Below, in pieces: positions 9,762 through 17,705 of a stretch of DNA of 64,000 nucleotides (positions within the stretch are counted from its first letter, which is position 1; every line of letters starts with the position of its first letter). The notes under the pieces are model-generated. The model ran no database searches. It was not told the origin of the DNA and saw nothing but the letters and a program-made list of their open reading frames with translations. Made by a program: the position numbers and the translations under genes. This stretch comes from Bacillota bacterium (lineage in GTDB: Bacteria > Bacillota > Clostridia > Lachnospirales > Lachnospiraceae), in assembly GCA_023439125.1 (NCBI GenBank), contig JAEXOU010000012.1, positions 62,001 through 126,000 of the forward strand. The letters run 5' to 3'.

Positions 9762-12011
9762 ATGAAAAAAAATACTGAAAATATCATACAATTGGATTTT
9801 TCAGAAGAAATGAAAACGTCCTTCCGTGATTATGCCCTAAGTGTTATCATGTCTCGTGCACTTCCAGATGTCCGAGATGGGTTAAAACCGGTACAACGTC
9901 GAATTTTGTATTCGATGACTGAGCTTGGTCTTGATCCGAAAAAGCCACATAGAAAGAGCGCTCGTATCGTTGGTGATACTATGGGTAAGTATCATCCTCA
10001 TGGTGATAGTTCTATTTACGATGCTCTCGTTCATATGACAGAAGATTACTCCTTACAGATTCCGTTAGTCGATGGGCATGGTAATTTCGGTTCCATCGAT
10101 GGTGATGGTGCTGCTGCAATGCGATACACGGAAGCACGTCTTTCAACTGGTGCTATGACTTTACTTGAACACCTAGACAAGGGGTTAGTTGATTTCATAC
10201 CAAACTTTGATGAAAGCGAAAAAGAGCCGCAAGTATTACCAGCAATGCTTCCAAATCTATTAATCAATGGAACAACTGGTATCGCAGTTGGTATGGCAAC
10301 GAATATACCAACGCACAACCCTAGTGAAGTGATCGATGGCGTAATTGCTTATATTGATAAACCATCCATCACGATTCCTGAATTAATGCAATATATCCCT
10401 GGACCAGATTTTCCAACTGGGGGTACGATTGTAAACAGCGAGATTATTCCTTCTATTTATGAGTCCGGTGAAGGAAAATTGAAGGTTCGTGCAAAAACAG
10501 AGATTGAGGCTGGTGAATACGGGAGAAAGAACGTTGTAATTACAGAAATTCCTTATACAATTGCAGGAAATAAGACGAAACTAGTGGAAAGTCTTGTTGA
10601 TTTAATGAAGGATAAAGTATTTGATGAGATATTTGATGTTCGAGATGAATCTTCCAAAGAAGGAATTCGAATTGTGATCGAAGTAAAAAAAGACCGTGAC
10701 ATTGAAAATCTATTGAATGGTCTTTATAAAAAGACACTCATGGAAGATACTTATGGTGTTAATTTATTAGCAGTTAAAGAACAACAGCCAATTACCTTCA
10801 ACCTGAAAAGTCTGATTATGGAATTTGTTAGCTTCCAAGAGGAACTTTACACGAAACAGTATAAGCATTTACTTGATAAAGCAGAAAAAAGGTTAGAAAT
10901 TGTTGATGGTTTAATTCGAGCAACCGATGTCATTGATTTAATTATCGAGATCCTTCGTGGTTCTTCTTCGGTAAAACAAGCGAAAGAATGTTTGATTCAT
11001 GGAACGATAACAGATATTAAATTTAAATCAGAACCCTCAAAAAAGCAGGCAACTAAATTAGACTTCACAGAACGCCAGGCAGATGCAATTTTATCCATGC
11101 CATTAAGTAAATTAATTGGTTTAGAGATACTTAGACTACATGAAGAGAATAAAAATTTGTTGAAAGAGATCGAAGAACATAAGAAGATTTTAGGTAGTCA
11201 AAAAGAGTTATTAAAGGTCATTAAAAATAATCTTAGAGAATATAAAAAGCAATTTAATAAGCCTCGCCGTACAAAACTTACGAATATGCAAACTGCTGAT
11301 TATGTGGAAGAGATTAAAATTGAGGATATTTATATCTTAATCGACAGATTTGGATATACAAAATCCGTCGATGTTACTAGTTTTTCACGTGCAAGCGAAG
11401 ATAACCTCAAAGACTTTGTTCATACAATAAAGATCAAGAATACGGATCGTCTTTGCATCTTTACTGCACAAGGAAATATGTATCAAGTAAAAGCAGAAAA
11501 GATTCCAAAATGCAAAATGAAAGATAAAGGTACCCTAATCCACAACCTATGTAAAGTAGACAAAGAAGAGATTCTTCTCTATATATCATTTGAGCAATTA
11601 TTTGAGTCTCAGCTAATGTTTACTACAAAAAATGGATTTATTAAGTTAGTATCTGGTATTGAGTTTGAGACGAATCGTGCGGTTATCTCAACTACGAAAT
11701 TAGATGAAGGTGATGAGATTGTTTCTGTTATTGATTTATCTGGACACATTGTATCATTATCAGATTCAAAAGTGATTCTTCTCACCGAAGAAGGACTATC
11801 GTTAGGCTTCCCTCTTAGCGAGGTTTCTGAACTTAAGAAAACAAGCCGAGGTGTGAAGGGCATTGCCTTAGAAAAAGAAGATAAAGTTGCCTTGGCAACC
11901 GTTGTTACTCCAGAGATTGAATATTTTGAATATAAAGCAACAAAATTATCTGCTAAAAAGGTACGTAATCGTAAACGTGGTGCGAAAGGACAAAAAGCTA
12001 ACCTAAGCTAG
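9762..12011 (+). CDS. parC: DNA topoisomerase IV subunit A-type (GyrA/ParC family)
   Basis: DNA-cleaving subunit partnering the upstream ParE. Seen: DVRDGLKPVQRRILY, the catalytic tyrosine Y122 in AAMRYTEARL, and the quinolone-determining segment GDSSIYD, where S83 and D87 align with E. coli GyrA numbering, the sensitive-type residues. The C-terminal half is a short beta-propeller-like region. I found no GyrA-box (QRRGGRG-like) at its start, although the very end is basic (RNRKRGAKGQK); lack of the box favours a decatenase over a supercoiling gyrase. Length is 749 residues. A long nested hairpin with a run of eight T follows the stop and should terminate the operon. Confidence 0.85.
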   Translation: MKKNTENIIQLDFSEEMKTSFRDYALSVIMSRALPDVRDGLKPVQRRILYSMTELGLDPKKPHRKSARIVGDTMGKYHPHGDSSIYDALVHMTEDYSLQIPLVDGHGNFGSIDGDGAAAMRYTEARLSTGAMTLLEHLDKGLVDFIPNFDESEKEPQVLPAMLPNLLINGTTGIAVGMATNIPTHNPSEVIDGVIAYIDKPSITIPELMQYIPGPDFPTGGTIVNSEIIPSIYESGEGKLKVRAKTEIEAGEYGRKNVVITEIPYTIAGNKTKLVESLVDLMKDKVFDEIFDVRDESSKEGIRIVIEVKKDRDIENLLNGLYKKTLMEDTYGVNLLAVKEQQPITFNLKSLIMEFVSFQEELYTKQYKHLLDKAEKRLEIVDGLIRATDVIDLIIEILRGSSSVKQAKECLIHGTITDIKFKSEPSKKQATKLDFTERQADAILSMPLSKLIGLEILRLHEENKNLLKEIEEHKKILGSQKELLKVIKNNLREYKKQFNKPRRTKLTNMQTADYVEEIKIEDIYILIDRFGYTKSVDVTSFSRASEDNLKDFVHTIKIKNTDRLCIFTAQGNMYQVKAEKIPKCKMKDKGTLIHNLCKVDKEEILLYISFEQLFESQLMFTTKNGFIKLVSGIEFETNRAVISTTKLDEGDEIVSVIDLSGHIVSLSDSKVILLTEEGLSLGFPLSEVSELKKTSRGVKGIALEKEDKVALATVVTPEIEYFEYKATKLSAKKVRNRKRGAKGQKANLS

Positions 12012-12025
12012 CAATACACGAATAC

Positions 12026-12190
12026 GAGCTATCGCACTAAGTGCGGTATGAATAAAGAATGAGATGGAGGATATATTTTCTTCGGCGCGCTTCGCTCACA
12101 AGCCCACAAAATGCATGTGGACTTGTAAGGCACTCCGAAAATATATCCTCCATCTCATTCTTTTTCGATAGTTGATGAGTGCGATAGCTC
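12026..12190. repeat. Family-2 nested palindrome, copy A (also parC terminator)
   Basis: Outer arms GAGCTATCGCACT (12026-12038) and its complement (12178-12190) are followed by TAAC and eight T, so on the plus strand the structure can terminate parC. Inner 24-bp perfect arms lie at 12057-12080 and 12137-12160 (core-proximal ends GATATATTTTC and GAAAATATATC). Between them is a core of about 70 bp with a CACAAGCCCAC hairpin, which matches copy B at 15970-16039 in inverted orientation. The arms of A and B are unrelated to each other in sequence, yet each is self-complementary. It lies between convergent genes and has no reading frame. Confidence 0.85.
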
Positions 12191-12205
12191 TAACTTTTTT
12201 TTAAG

Positions 12206-12436
12206 TTATTTACTACCTGTTGGTTTACCTTTCACATTGTAATAAGCACCATTATCTGGCGCTGCCTGACTCTTTACATCGTAATTGGAGCTTGATCGAA
12301 TATTATAGCTAGGAGCCTCTTCATTTTCATGTAACTCTGTGGAAGGTGCGGAATCTAAATTTGGATGACTATTCATCAATTGTTCTGTTTTTGCTGTCAT
12401 CTTCATCTTATCTTGATTATCATTCATATTTTTCAT
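12206..12436 (-). CDS. Small hydrophilic hypothetical protein
   Basis: A 76-residue protein rich in Asn, Ser, Lys and Glu, with no membrane segment, cysteine or recognisable domain. It opens MKNMNDNQDKMK and ends GAYYNVKGKPTGSK. The ribosome site is weak (AAAGG) for the ATG at 12436; an ATG three codons further in is also possible. It stands alone between the family-2 palindrome and ilvH. Composition suggests a disordered protein; I do not recognise the family. It could be spurious, but it has no competing frame. Confidence 0.45.
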   Translation of the reverse strand: MKNMNDNQDKMKMTAKTEQLMNSHPNLDSAPSTELHENEEAPSYNIRSSSNYDVKSQAAPDNGAYYNVKGKPTGSK

Positions 12437-12645
12437 ACTATACGCCTTTCTTTTAGACTCTATGATTAATAGGATATTCCTTAGGATTTCTTATCAATCA
12501 TAACTGGGTTGACTACCTTACTCGTCATAATCAGAATCGAAAGAATTCGATTTCTTTTTATAGTATGAAACTTTCTAACAATAAAAATTCTACCCTCAAC
12601 AAGCTTAATAAAAATTTGCACGAATTAACTATATCCAATGTTTTC

Positions 12646-13146
12646 TTATCGATCACTTAGGTTAATAGCTTCGATTGCAACACTTCCTCCACGCACTACT
12701 TCCATACGCGATTTAAAAGAATTCATCAGCATTTTGATAATATCATCATTTCGGTTTTTTGTTTGAACACATTCTAAAAGGATACTATCTTTTCCGTAGT
12801 CCTTAATTGCTACTCCAAAGACTTCAGAGACACGAAAAATCTCTGACTTCTCGGATTGAGTTAAGCTGTTGAACTTAATAAACATAATTTCCTTCATATG
12901 AATTGGAATATCAGTAAAATCAACGACCTTAATAACCTCAACGCTACGATTTAACTGCTTTTTAATCTGCTCAAATGTCTTATCATCACTTGTCAAACTA
13001 ATTGTCATACGTGAGATTGTAGGATCCTCTGTTTCGCCAACTGTAAGACTATCTAGGTTGTAAGACTTGCTTGAGAATAATCCTGATATTTTTGCTAGTA
13101 CACCTATTTCATTTTCAACATATAATGAGATCCAACGTTTCTTCAT
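12646..13146 (-). CDS. ilvH: Acetolactate synthase small (regulatory) subunit
   Basis: Regulatory partner of IlvB, conferring feedback inhibition by branched-chain amino acids. Residues 1-80 form an ACT domain (ISLYVENEIGVLAKISGLFS, then YNLDSLTVGETEDP), and residues 85-160 form the C-terminal AHAS-small domain. The length of 166 residues is normal. The start has AGGAGGATATC upstream and lies 12 bp after the ilvB stop, so both are expressed from the T-box-controlled transcript. Confidence 0.95.
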   Translation of the reverse strand: MKKRWISLYVENEIGVLAKISGLFSSKSYNLDSLTVGETEDPTISRMTISLTSDDKTFEQIKKQLNRSVEVIKVVDFTDIPIHMKEIMFIKFNSLTQSEKSEIFRVSEVFGVAIKDYGKDSILLECVQTKNRNDDIIKMLMNSFKSRMEVVRGGSVAIEAINLSDR

Positions 13147-13158
13147 AATGATATCCTC

Positions 13159-14883
13159 CTAACAATCCATAATCATCTCAGTCAATGGTTTACCGCCTGG
13201 AACAATTGGCAAAACGTTAGCTTCACGTTCAATGATAAACTCAATCAGAGTTGGTTTGTTTTTATTACTTCTTGCTACTGCAAATGCATGATCAATATCT
13301 TCGATACTTTCTACACGTAACCCCACTGCATCATAACTTTGTGCAAGCTTTACAAAATCAGGTGTATACTTTGGACACTGTTTTTCCTTATTCCCACAAT
13401 CACGATTACATTGTTTGCGATATGTTAAGCAAGTGCATGAGTATCTCTTATTAAAAAACATTTCCTGCCATTGTCGAACATTACCAAGATATCCATTATT
13501 AAATACACATAGGATTAATGGTAACTCTTGTGCAACTGCCGTTGCCATCTCCTGAATATTCATCTGCATACCACCATCTCCGGCAATGCATATAACTTCC
13601 TTCTCTGGATTACCAATCTTTGCGCCAATCGCTGCTGGAAATCCGTATCCCATCGTACCAAGTCCACCTGATGTAAGCAATTGTCGATTTTCATCAATCT
13701 CGACATATTGAGTCGTCCATAATTGGTTTTGACCTACATCAGTTACAATGATTGAATTCTTAAAGGTATCGTTTATCTTTCTAATAATGACTTCAGGTGT
13801 CATACCCTCATACTTGTTCATATGAATTGGATATTGATCTCTCCAAGCTTTCACCTGCTTTACCCAGGAATTAATCTCAAGACGTTTTGCACCTTCCAAT
13901 AATTTTTCAATTGCTGCTTTTGCATCTGCTACAATTGGAATATTAACCACAACATTTCTTGAAATTGATGCTGGGTCAATATCAACATGAATAATCGTGG
14001 CATTTTTTGCAAACTCACTTATTTTACCTGTAATACGATCATTAAATCTTGTTCCAATCGAAAATAAAACATCACACTCACTAATTGCATGATTCGATGC
14101 ATAGTTACCATGGATTCCAATGTTTCCAATATAAAGTGGATGGTTCGTCGCGATTGCACCTTTTCCCATAATTGTAGTTATAACAGGAACTCCTGTTAAT
14201 TCCGCTAACTTTGTCATCTCATTTTGTGCTCTTGCAATATTAACCCCGCCACCAATTAAAAATACCGGCTTCTTAGCAGCTCCAAGTACAGATAATGCAC
14301 GCTTAATCTGTCCCGCATGAACTGTTGTATTCGGTTTATATCCTCGAATATTAACATCACTAGGATACTCATCACTACCCATAGCAAGCTGTATATCCTT
14401 CGGTATATCAACTAGTACAGGACCAGGTTTTCCTGTTCTAGCAATATAAAAGGCTTCCTTAATGATTCGCCCTAAGTCCTTACGATCACGAACTGTAACT
14501 GCATATTTGCAAATATTTCTCGTAATCCCAACAATGTCAACCTCCTGAAATGCATCGTTTCCAATTAAACTTGTTAATACTTGACCAGTAAAGCATACAA
14601 GAGGAACACTATCAAAGTTTGCAGTCGCAATACCCGTTACTAAATTCGTTGCACCTGGTCCACTTGTAACTAAACATACGCCAACCTTACCAGTGGAGCG
14701 AGCATATCCATCAGCTTCGTGCGCTAATGCTTGTTCATGACGTGGTAAAATAACATTAATTTTGTCTTGTTCATAGATTGCATCAAATAAGTCAATTGCA
14801 GTTCCACCTGGATATGCGAATAAGGTATCTACACCTTCTTCAATCAATGCCTTAACAAACAGCTCCGTTCCCTTAATTTCCAT
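13159..14883 (-). CDS. ilvB: Acetolactate synthase large (catalytic) subunit with cysteine-rich insertion
   Basis: Condenses two pyruvates, or pyruvate and 2-oxobutyrate, as the first common step of Val/Leu/Ile synthesis; uses TPP, FAD and Mg. Seen: AYPGGTAIDLFDAI, catalytic Glu50 in PRHEQ, the FAD-domain PVFLIGGGVN, and the TPP motif opening GDGGMQMN (436-443) and reaching NN near 462-463. Odd feature: between the mobile-loop segment WQEMFFNKRY and TPDFVKLAQ there is an extra stretch with Cys at 483, 485, 492, 496 and 503 (CxC-x6-C-x3-C-x6-C), where ordinary IlvB has only a few residues. Length is 574. The start lies behind AGGAGGTAG, directly after the T-box terminator. Confidence 0.95.
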   Translation of the reverse strand: MEIKGTELFVKALIEEGVDTLFAYPGGTAIDLFDAIYEQDKINVILPRHEQALAHEADGYARSTGKVGVCLVTSGPGATNLVTGIATANFDSVPLVCFTGQVLTSLIGNDAFQEVDIVGITRNICKYAVTVRDRKDLGRIIKEAFYIARTGKPGPVLVDIPKDIQLAMGSDEYPSDVNIRGYKPNTTVHAGQIKRALSVLGAAKKPVFLIGGGVNIARAQNEMTKLAELTGVPVITTIMGKGAIATNHPLYIGNIGIHGNYASNHAISECDVLFSIGTRFNDRITGKISEFAKNATIIHVDIDPASISRNVVVNIPIVADAKAAIEKLLEGAKRLEINSWVKQVKAWRDQYPIHMNKYEGMTPEVIIRKINDTFKNSIIVTDVGQNQLWTTQYVEIDENRQLLTSGGLGTMGYGFPAAIGAKIGNPEKEVICIAGDGGMQMNIQEMATAVAQELPLILCVFNNGYLGNVRQWQEMFFNKRYSCTCLTYRKQCNRDCGNKEKQCPKYTPDFVKLAQSYDAVGLRVESIEDIDHAFAVARSNKNKPTLIEFIIEREANVLPIVPGGKPLTEMIMDC

Positions 14884-14907
14884 AATTACTACCTCCTTTT
14901 TTTATAT

Positions 14908-15205
14908 AAAAAAAGCCCTAAGCTATTAATAGCTTAGGGCGAATATACCATCCGTGTTACCACCTAAATTCAGAGAAACTCTGCACTCTGCCGATACGAA
15001 CTTATTGTTGATATCGCTTTCCTTTTAACGGTGGAAACTCCGATGAAGTCTACTAAAGATTTCTCTTGTTCGATTCACTGCTCAGAGGCTACTTCCTAGC
15101 ATTGCTGCCAAGCATTACGCTCTACTCCCTCGATAAAGATTTTCACCAGCCATCTTCTCTCTACAATCTTAGTGAGTAGGTACTCCTCCTCATCACTGCA
15201 TTTGG
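14908..15205 (-). promoter_or_regulatory. T-box riboswitch (tRNA-sensing leader) of ilvBH
   Basis: Read on the minus strand, the leader carries stem-I features (AGTA then AGAGAG, and GGCTGGTGAAAAT near 15153-15165). It also has the T-box antiterminator sequence AGGTGGTAACACGG (14952-14965), followed by a strong terminator: GCCCTAAGCTAT and its complement (14915-14940), then a T run (14908-14914). The TGGT bulge would pair with an ACCA tRNA end, compatible with Leu, Ile or Val tRNA. I could not fold stem I confidently enough to name the specifier codon. Uncharged tRNA would favour antitermination and ilvBH transcription. Confidence 0.9.
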
Positions 15206-15222
15206 TTTTATGTATTTTTTTG

Positions 15223-15251
15223 AGTTTACCATTGTATTTCATATATGTCAA
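15223..15251 (-). promoter_or_regulatory. Predicted promoter of the ilvBH T-box transcript
   Basis: On the minus strand TTGACA, a 17-bp spacer, then TAAACT preceded by TGG (extended -10-like). It lies just upstream of stem I of the T-box, as expected for a leader-controlled operon. Confidence 0.65.
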
Positions 15252-15318
15252 TATTATTTTTTACTTTCTTTCAAATCTTTTAAATTCATTATTTTCACCA
15301 AAAGATAAAACTAGCTAA

Positions 15319-15347
15319 TTGATATTTTTACAGTTTATCGTTATACT
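15319..15347 (+). promoter_or_regulatory. Predicted promoter of the thioesterase gene
   Basis: TTGATA, 17-bp spacer, TATACT, about 28 bp upstream of the thioesterase start. Its position over the upstream in-frame extension argues that translation begins at 15376 rather than further upstream. Confidence 0.6.
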
Positions 15348-15375
15348 AAAAATAAATAAACTAAATGGAGTATAT

Positions 15376-15864
15376 ATGAAGAACAGTGAATATGAAATAG
15401 AAAAAAGTGTACATGACTCTCAAACAGAACAAACTTATCTTCTTATGTCACAACACTTAAATGGATGTGGACGATTATTTGGTGGACAACTTCTATCCTG
15501 GATTGACGAATTAGCTGGAATTGTAGCTATGCGACATGCTGGCGGTAATGTTATTACTGCTTCCATTGATAATTTACAATTTAAGCATGGTGCTCATATC
15601 AATGATCTCATAGTATTAGTCGGTCGTGTTACGTATGTTGGAAATTCATCTATGGAAGTACGCATTGATACTTATGTTGAAGAATGTGACGGAACAAGAT
15701 ATCCTATTAATCGTGCATACTTTGTTATGGTTGCACTTGATGAACGTGAAATACCAAAACGCGTTCCGCGACTAAAACTTGAAACATTAGAGCAGCAAGC
15801 AGAATGGGAAGCAGCTAAAAAACGAGATAGCTTAAGAAAACAGCGCAAAGAAGAAGGTTACTAA
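15376..15864 (+). CDS. Acyl-CoA thioesterase, hotdog-fold (YciA/BACH-like)
   Basis: Hydrolyses acyl-CoA thioesters in the cytoplasm. The 162-residue hotdog domain shows the family signature GRLFGGQLLSWIDELAG with its catalytic acidic residue, then ASIDNLQFKHGAHINDL and VGNSSMEVRID. The tail is charged and lysine-rich. The start at 15376 follows ATGGAG. The gene is monocistronic, divergent from ilvBH and convergent with the M23 peptidase gene. A hairpin at 15881-15911 (AAGGGCTG / CAGCCCTT) lies 16 bp after the stop. Physiological substrate unknown. Confidence 0.85.
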   Translation: MKNSEYEIEKSVHDSQTEQTYLLMSQHLNGCGRLFGGQLLSWIDELAGIVAMRHAGGNVITASIDNLQFKHGAHINDLIVLVGRVTYVGNSSMEVRIDTYVEECDGTRYPINRAYFVMVALDEREIPKRVPRLKLETLEQQAEWEAAKKRDSLRKQRKEEGY

Positions 15865-15923
15865 ATCTTTTTAAGAATCGAAGGGCTGGTGCATATAATG
15901 TAACAGCCCTTGCAACTTTATTA

Positions 15924-16083
15924 ACGTTTGTGATTTCACCTCCTATCCCGAAAAAAAAGTACACATGTATATTTTCGAAGGCCTTACAAGTCCCACACGC
16001 TCTTTGTGGGCTTGTGAGCGTAGCGCGCCGTAGAAAATATACATGTGTACTCTTTCTTCTTCATAGCAAAAAATCACAAACGT
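15924..16083. repeat. Family-2 nested palindrome, copy B
   Basis: Outer arms ACGTTTGTGATTT (15924-15936) and its exact complement (16071-16083); inner arms AGTACACATGTATATTTTC (15958-15976) and complement (16033-16051). The core at about 15970-16039 contains CTTACAAGTCCCACA and TGTGGGCTTGTGAGCG, forming its own hairpin. The core matches copy A (12074-12144, inverted) almost base for base, but the arms share no sequence with copy A. It lies between convergent genes (thioesterase and M23 peptidase). The flanking hairpins at 15881-15911 and 16093-16127 also resemble each other in inverted orientation. Confidence 0.85.
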
Positions 16084-16092
16084 CTAGCAAAC

Positions 16093-16127
16093 AAACAGGG
16101 TTGTTGCATTATGCAACAACCCTGTTT
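16093..16127. terminator. Strong hairpin between convergent genes
   Basis: AAACAGGGTTGTTGCAT and its exact complement, separated by one base (a 17-bp potential stem), 34 bp after the 3' end of the M23 peptidase gene on the minus strand. Likely bidirectional terminator or part of the larger palindromic complex at 15881-16127. Confidence 0.6.
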
Positions 16128-16160
16128 AGAACTGTTTTGTAACACCCTTCTTTATCGTAT

Positions 16161-17303
16161 TTATCGTGCGTTTTTAAGATATGGATATGGGTCTACATAA
16201 GAGCCGTTCTTTACAACACTAAAATGTAAATGAGCTCCTGTTGAAATACCAGTGGAACCACACAGTGAAATTACATCTCCTTGTGAAACCTTTTGTCCTG
16301 GGCCAACTAATAATTTTGAATTGTGTAAATAACGAGTAACTAAACCGTTACCATGATCAATTTCAACATAATACCCTGCGCTTGAACTATACTGTGCTGT
16401 TATAACAGTTCCTGAAAGAACTGCAACTACATTAGCACCTGTCCTTCCTCCAATATCAAGGCCTTTATGATAACTACTTGCCCCTCTTGTAGGAGCTACT
16501 CGATAACCAAAATACGTATGAATGGTACGATCGGATGGAAGCGGCCAAACCATATGATTAGCGTCATATTTCTTTTGCTCATCTAACTTCTTAGCCTCTT
16601 CTGCAGTCACTGCATATTTAAAATCATAAGTATAATCTACATAGCTTTTATATACGTAGCCAGTTTCAGAATCTACAGTTACCTTCACCCATTCATCAAG
16701 TTCTTCTAATACTTCTACTTCATCATCTTGAGCAACTGAAGCAATTTTACTATATTCTGTACCTGCACCTTCTCTAACATTTAGAGTTGTGCATGTAGCT
16801 TTTGCGTACTTTTTCAAATTCCTGTCTGCATAATCTGCAGCTTCTTCACCAATTACTAAATACTCTGTCCTTATAAATCCTTCGACCTTGCCTGAAGAAA
16901 TCTTTGTCCATTCCCCCTGCTGTTCAATTACAGTAGCAACTGACTTTGAATAGAGACGACCCACAATTTCACTCTCCGTAGAAGCCTCTTCACGAATATT
17001 TACATAATCGCTCACATCAGCAAATGCAAGATTCGCAAATTGTGCCGAAACGCGATCAACTTTTTCCATTACAGTTCCACCAACGTTAAGCGTTGTCACA
17101 ACGTTACTTATTGAAATTCCATTCTCAGATAGAATCTCATCATAGTAGTCATTAATGAGAGCTGACATGCCACCAATTGCAGTAGCTGCTTGGCATTTAT
17201 CTGTAGAATTATCTTCCTCAGCTTTTGCTTTCATACTATTAAAACTTGTGCTTATCATTAGTGCAAATATCATGACAAGTGTTCCTTGTATTAATCTCTT
17301 CAA
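16161..17303 (-). CDS. Secreted M23 (LytM-type) peptidase with two SH3b domains
   Basis: Predicted cell-wall endopeptidase or wall-remodelling factor. Residues 1-29 are a signal peptide (basic MKRLIQG, hydrophobic core, cleavage near AKA-EED). Two bacterial SH3 domains follow (about 93-150, VNIREEASTESEIVGRL; about 165-225, TLNVREGAGTEYSKIASV). The M23 domain spans 255-380, with zinc ligands in YHKGLDIGG and GAHLHFSV. All catalytic motifs appear intact, suggesting an active enzyme. The start is a TTG at 17303 with AGTTAA/GGGGGA upstream. Monocistronic, divergent from the PPIase gene. Confidence 0.9.
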   Translation of the reverse strand: MKRLIQGTLVMIFALMISTSFNSMKAKAEEDNSTDKCQAATAIGGMSALINDYYDEILSENGISISNVVTTLNVGGTVMEKVDRVSAQFANLAFADVSDYVNIREEASTESEIVGRLYSKSVATVIEQQGEWTKISSGKVEGFIRTEYLVIGEEAADYADRNLKKYAKATCTTLNVREGAGTEYSKIASVAQDDEVEVLEELDEWVKVTVDSETGYVYKSYVDYTYDFKYAVTAEEAKKLDEQKKYDANHMVWPLPSDRTIHTYFGYRVAPTRGASSYHKGLDIGGRTGANVVAVLSGTVITAQYSSSAGYYVEIDHGNGLVTRYLHNSKLLVGPGQKVSQGDVISLCGSTGISTGAHLHFSVVKNGSYVDPYPYLKNAR

Positions 17304-17705
17304 GTTAATTCCCCCATCAGTCTATTCTCTATTATAGTTTTATTACATCTATATTACGTAAATGTTACATCACCTTCCACTATAATACCAAAAACAACAA
17401 GGAATGTCAACTTTTGATGTAAAATTCATACATTTTGCACAAACTATTATTATTTAACTAAATACGATAACTCTTGGAAAACATCTTTGTCGAATAAAAA
17501 TAAAAATAAAGTATAATATTTTGAAAAAAAATCACAAAAGTTTCATAGTTTTGGTGTATAATAGCATAGGGTACATATACGTGATTCGTTTGTACTTTAA
17601 AATATCAAATAAATACTCTATTTCCTTGTAATCAGAAAGTGTGAGTATGAAATTTGGAAGTATAAAATTATAAAGTTCCAAGAAATAACGGAGAAAGAGG
17701 TTAAG
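17304..17705. other. 402-bp divergent intergenic region
   Basis: AT-rich region between the M23 peptidase and the trigger-factor-like gene. A TATAAT facing plus lies at 17557-17562 without a convincing -35. No reading frame with a ribosome site, repeat or RNA structure was recognised. Confidence 0.5.

Noticed and set aside
7816..12011. Gene pair as gyrB-gyrA
   Set aside because: No origin-associated genes nearby and no GyrA-box at the start of the C-terminal domain; topoisomerase IV-type is the better fit, though not proven.
15319..15375. Upstream in-frame extension of the thioesterase
   Set aside because: It overlaps a good promoter, while ATG 15376 has its own ribosome site.
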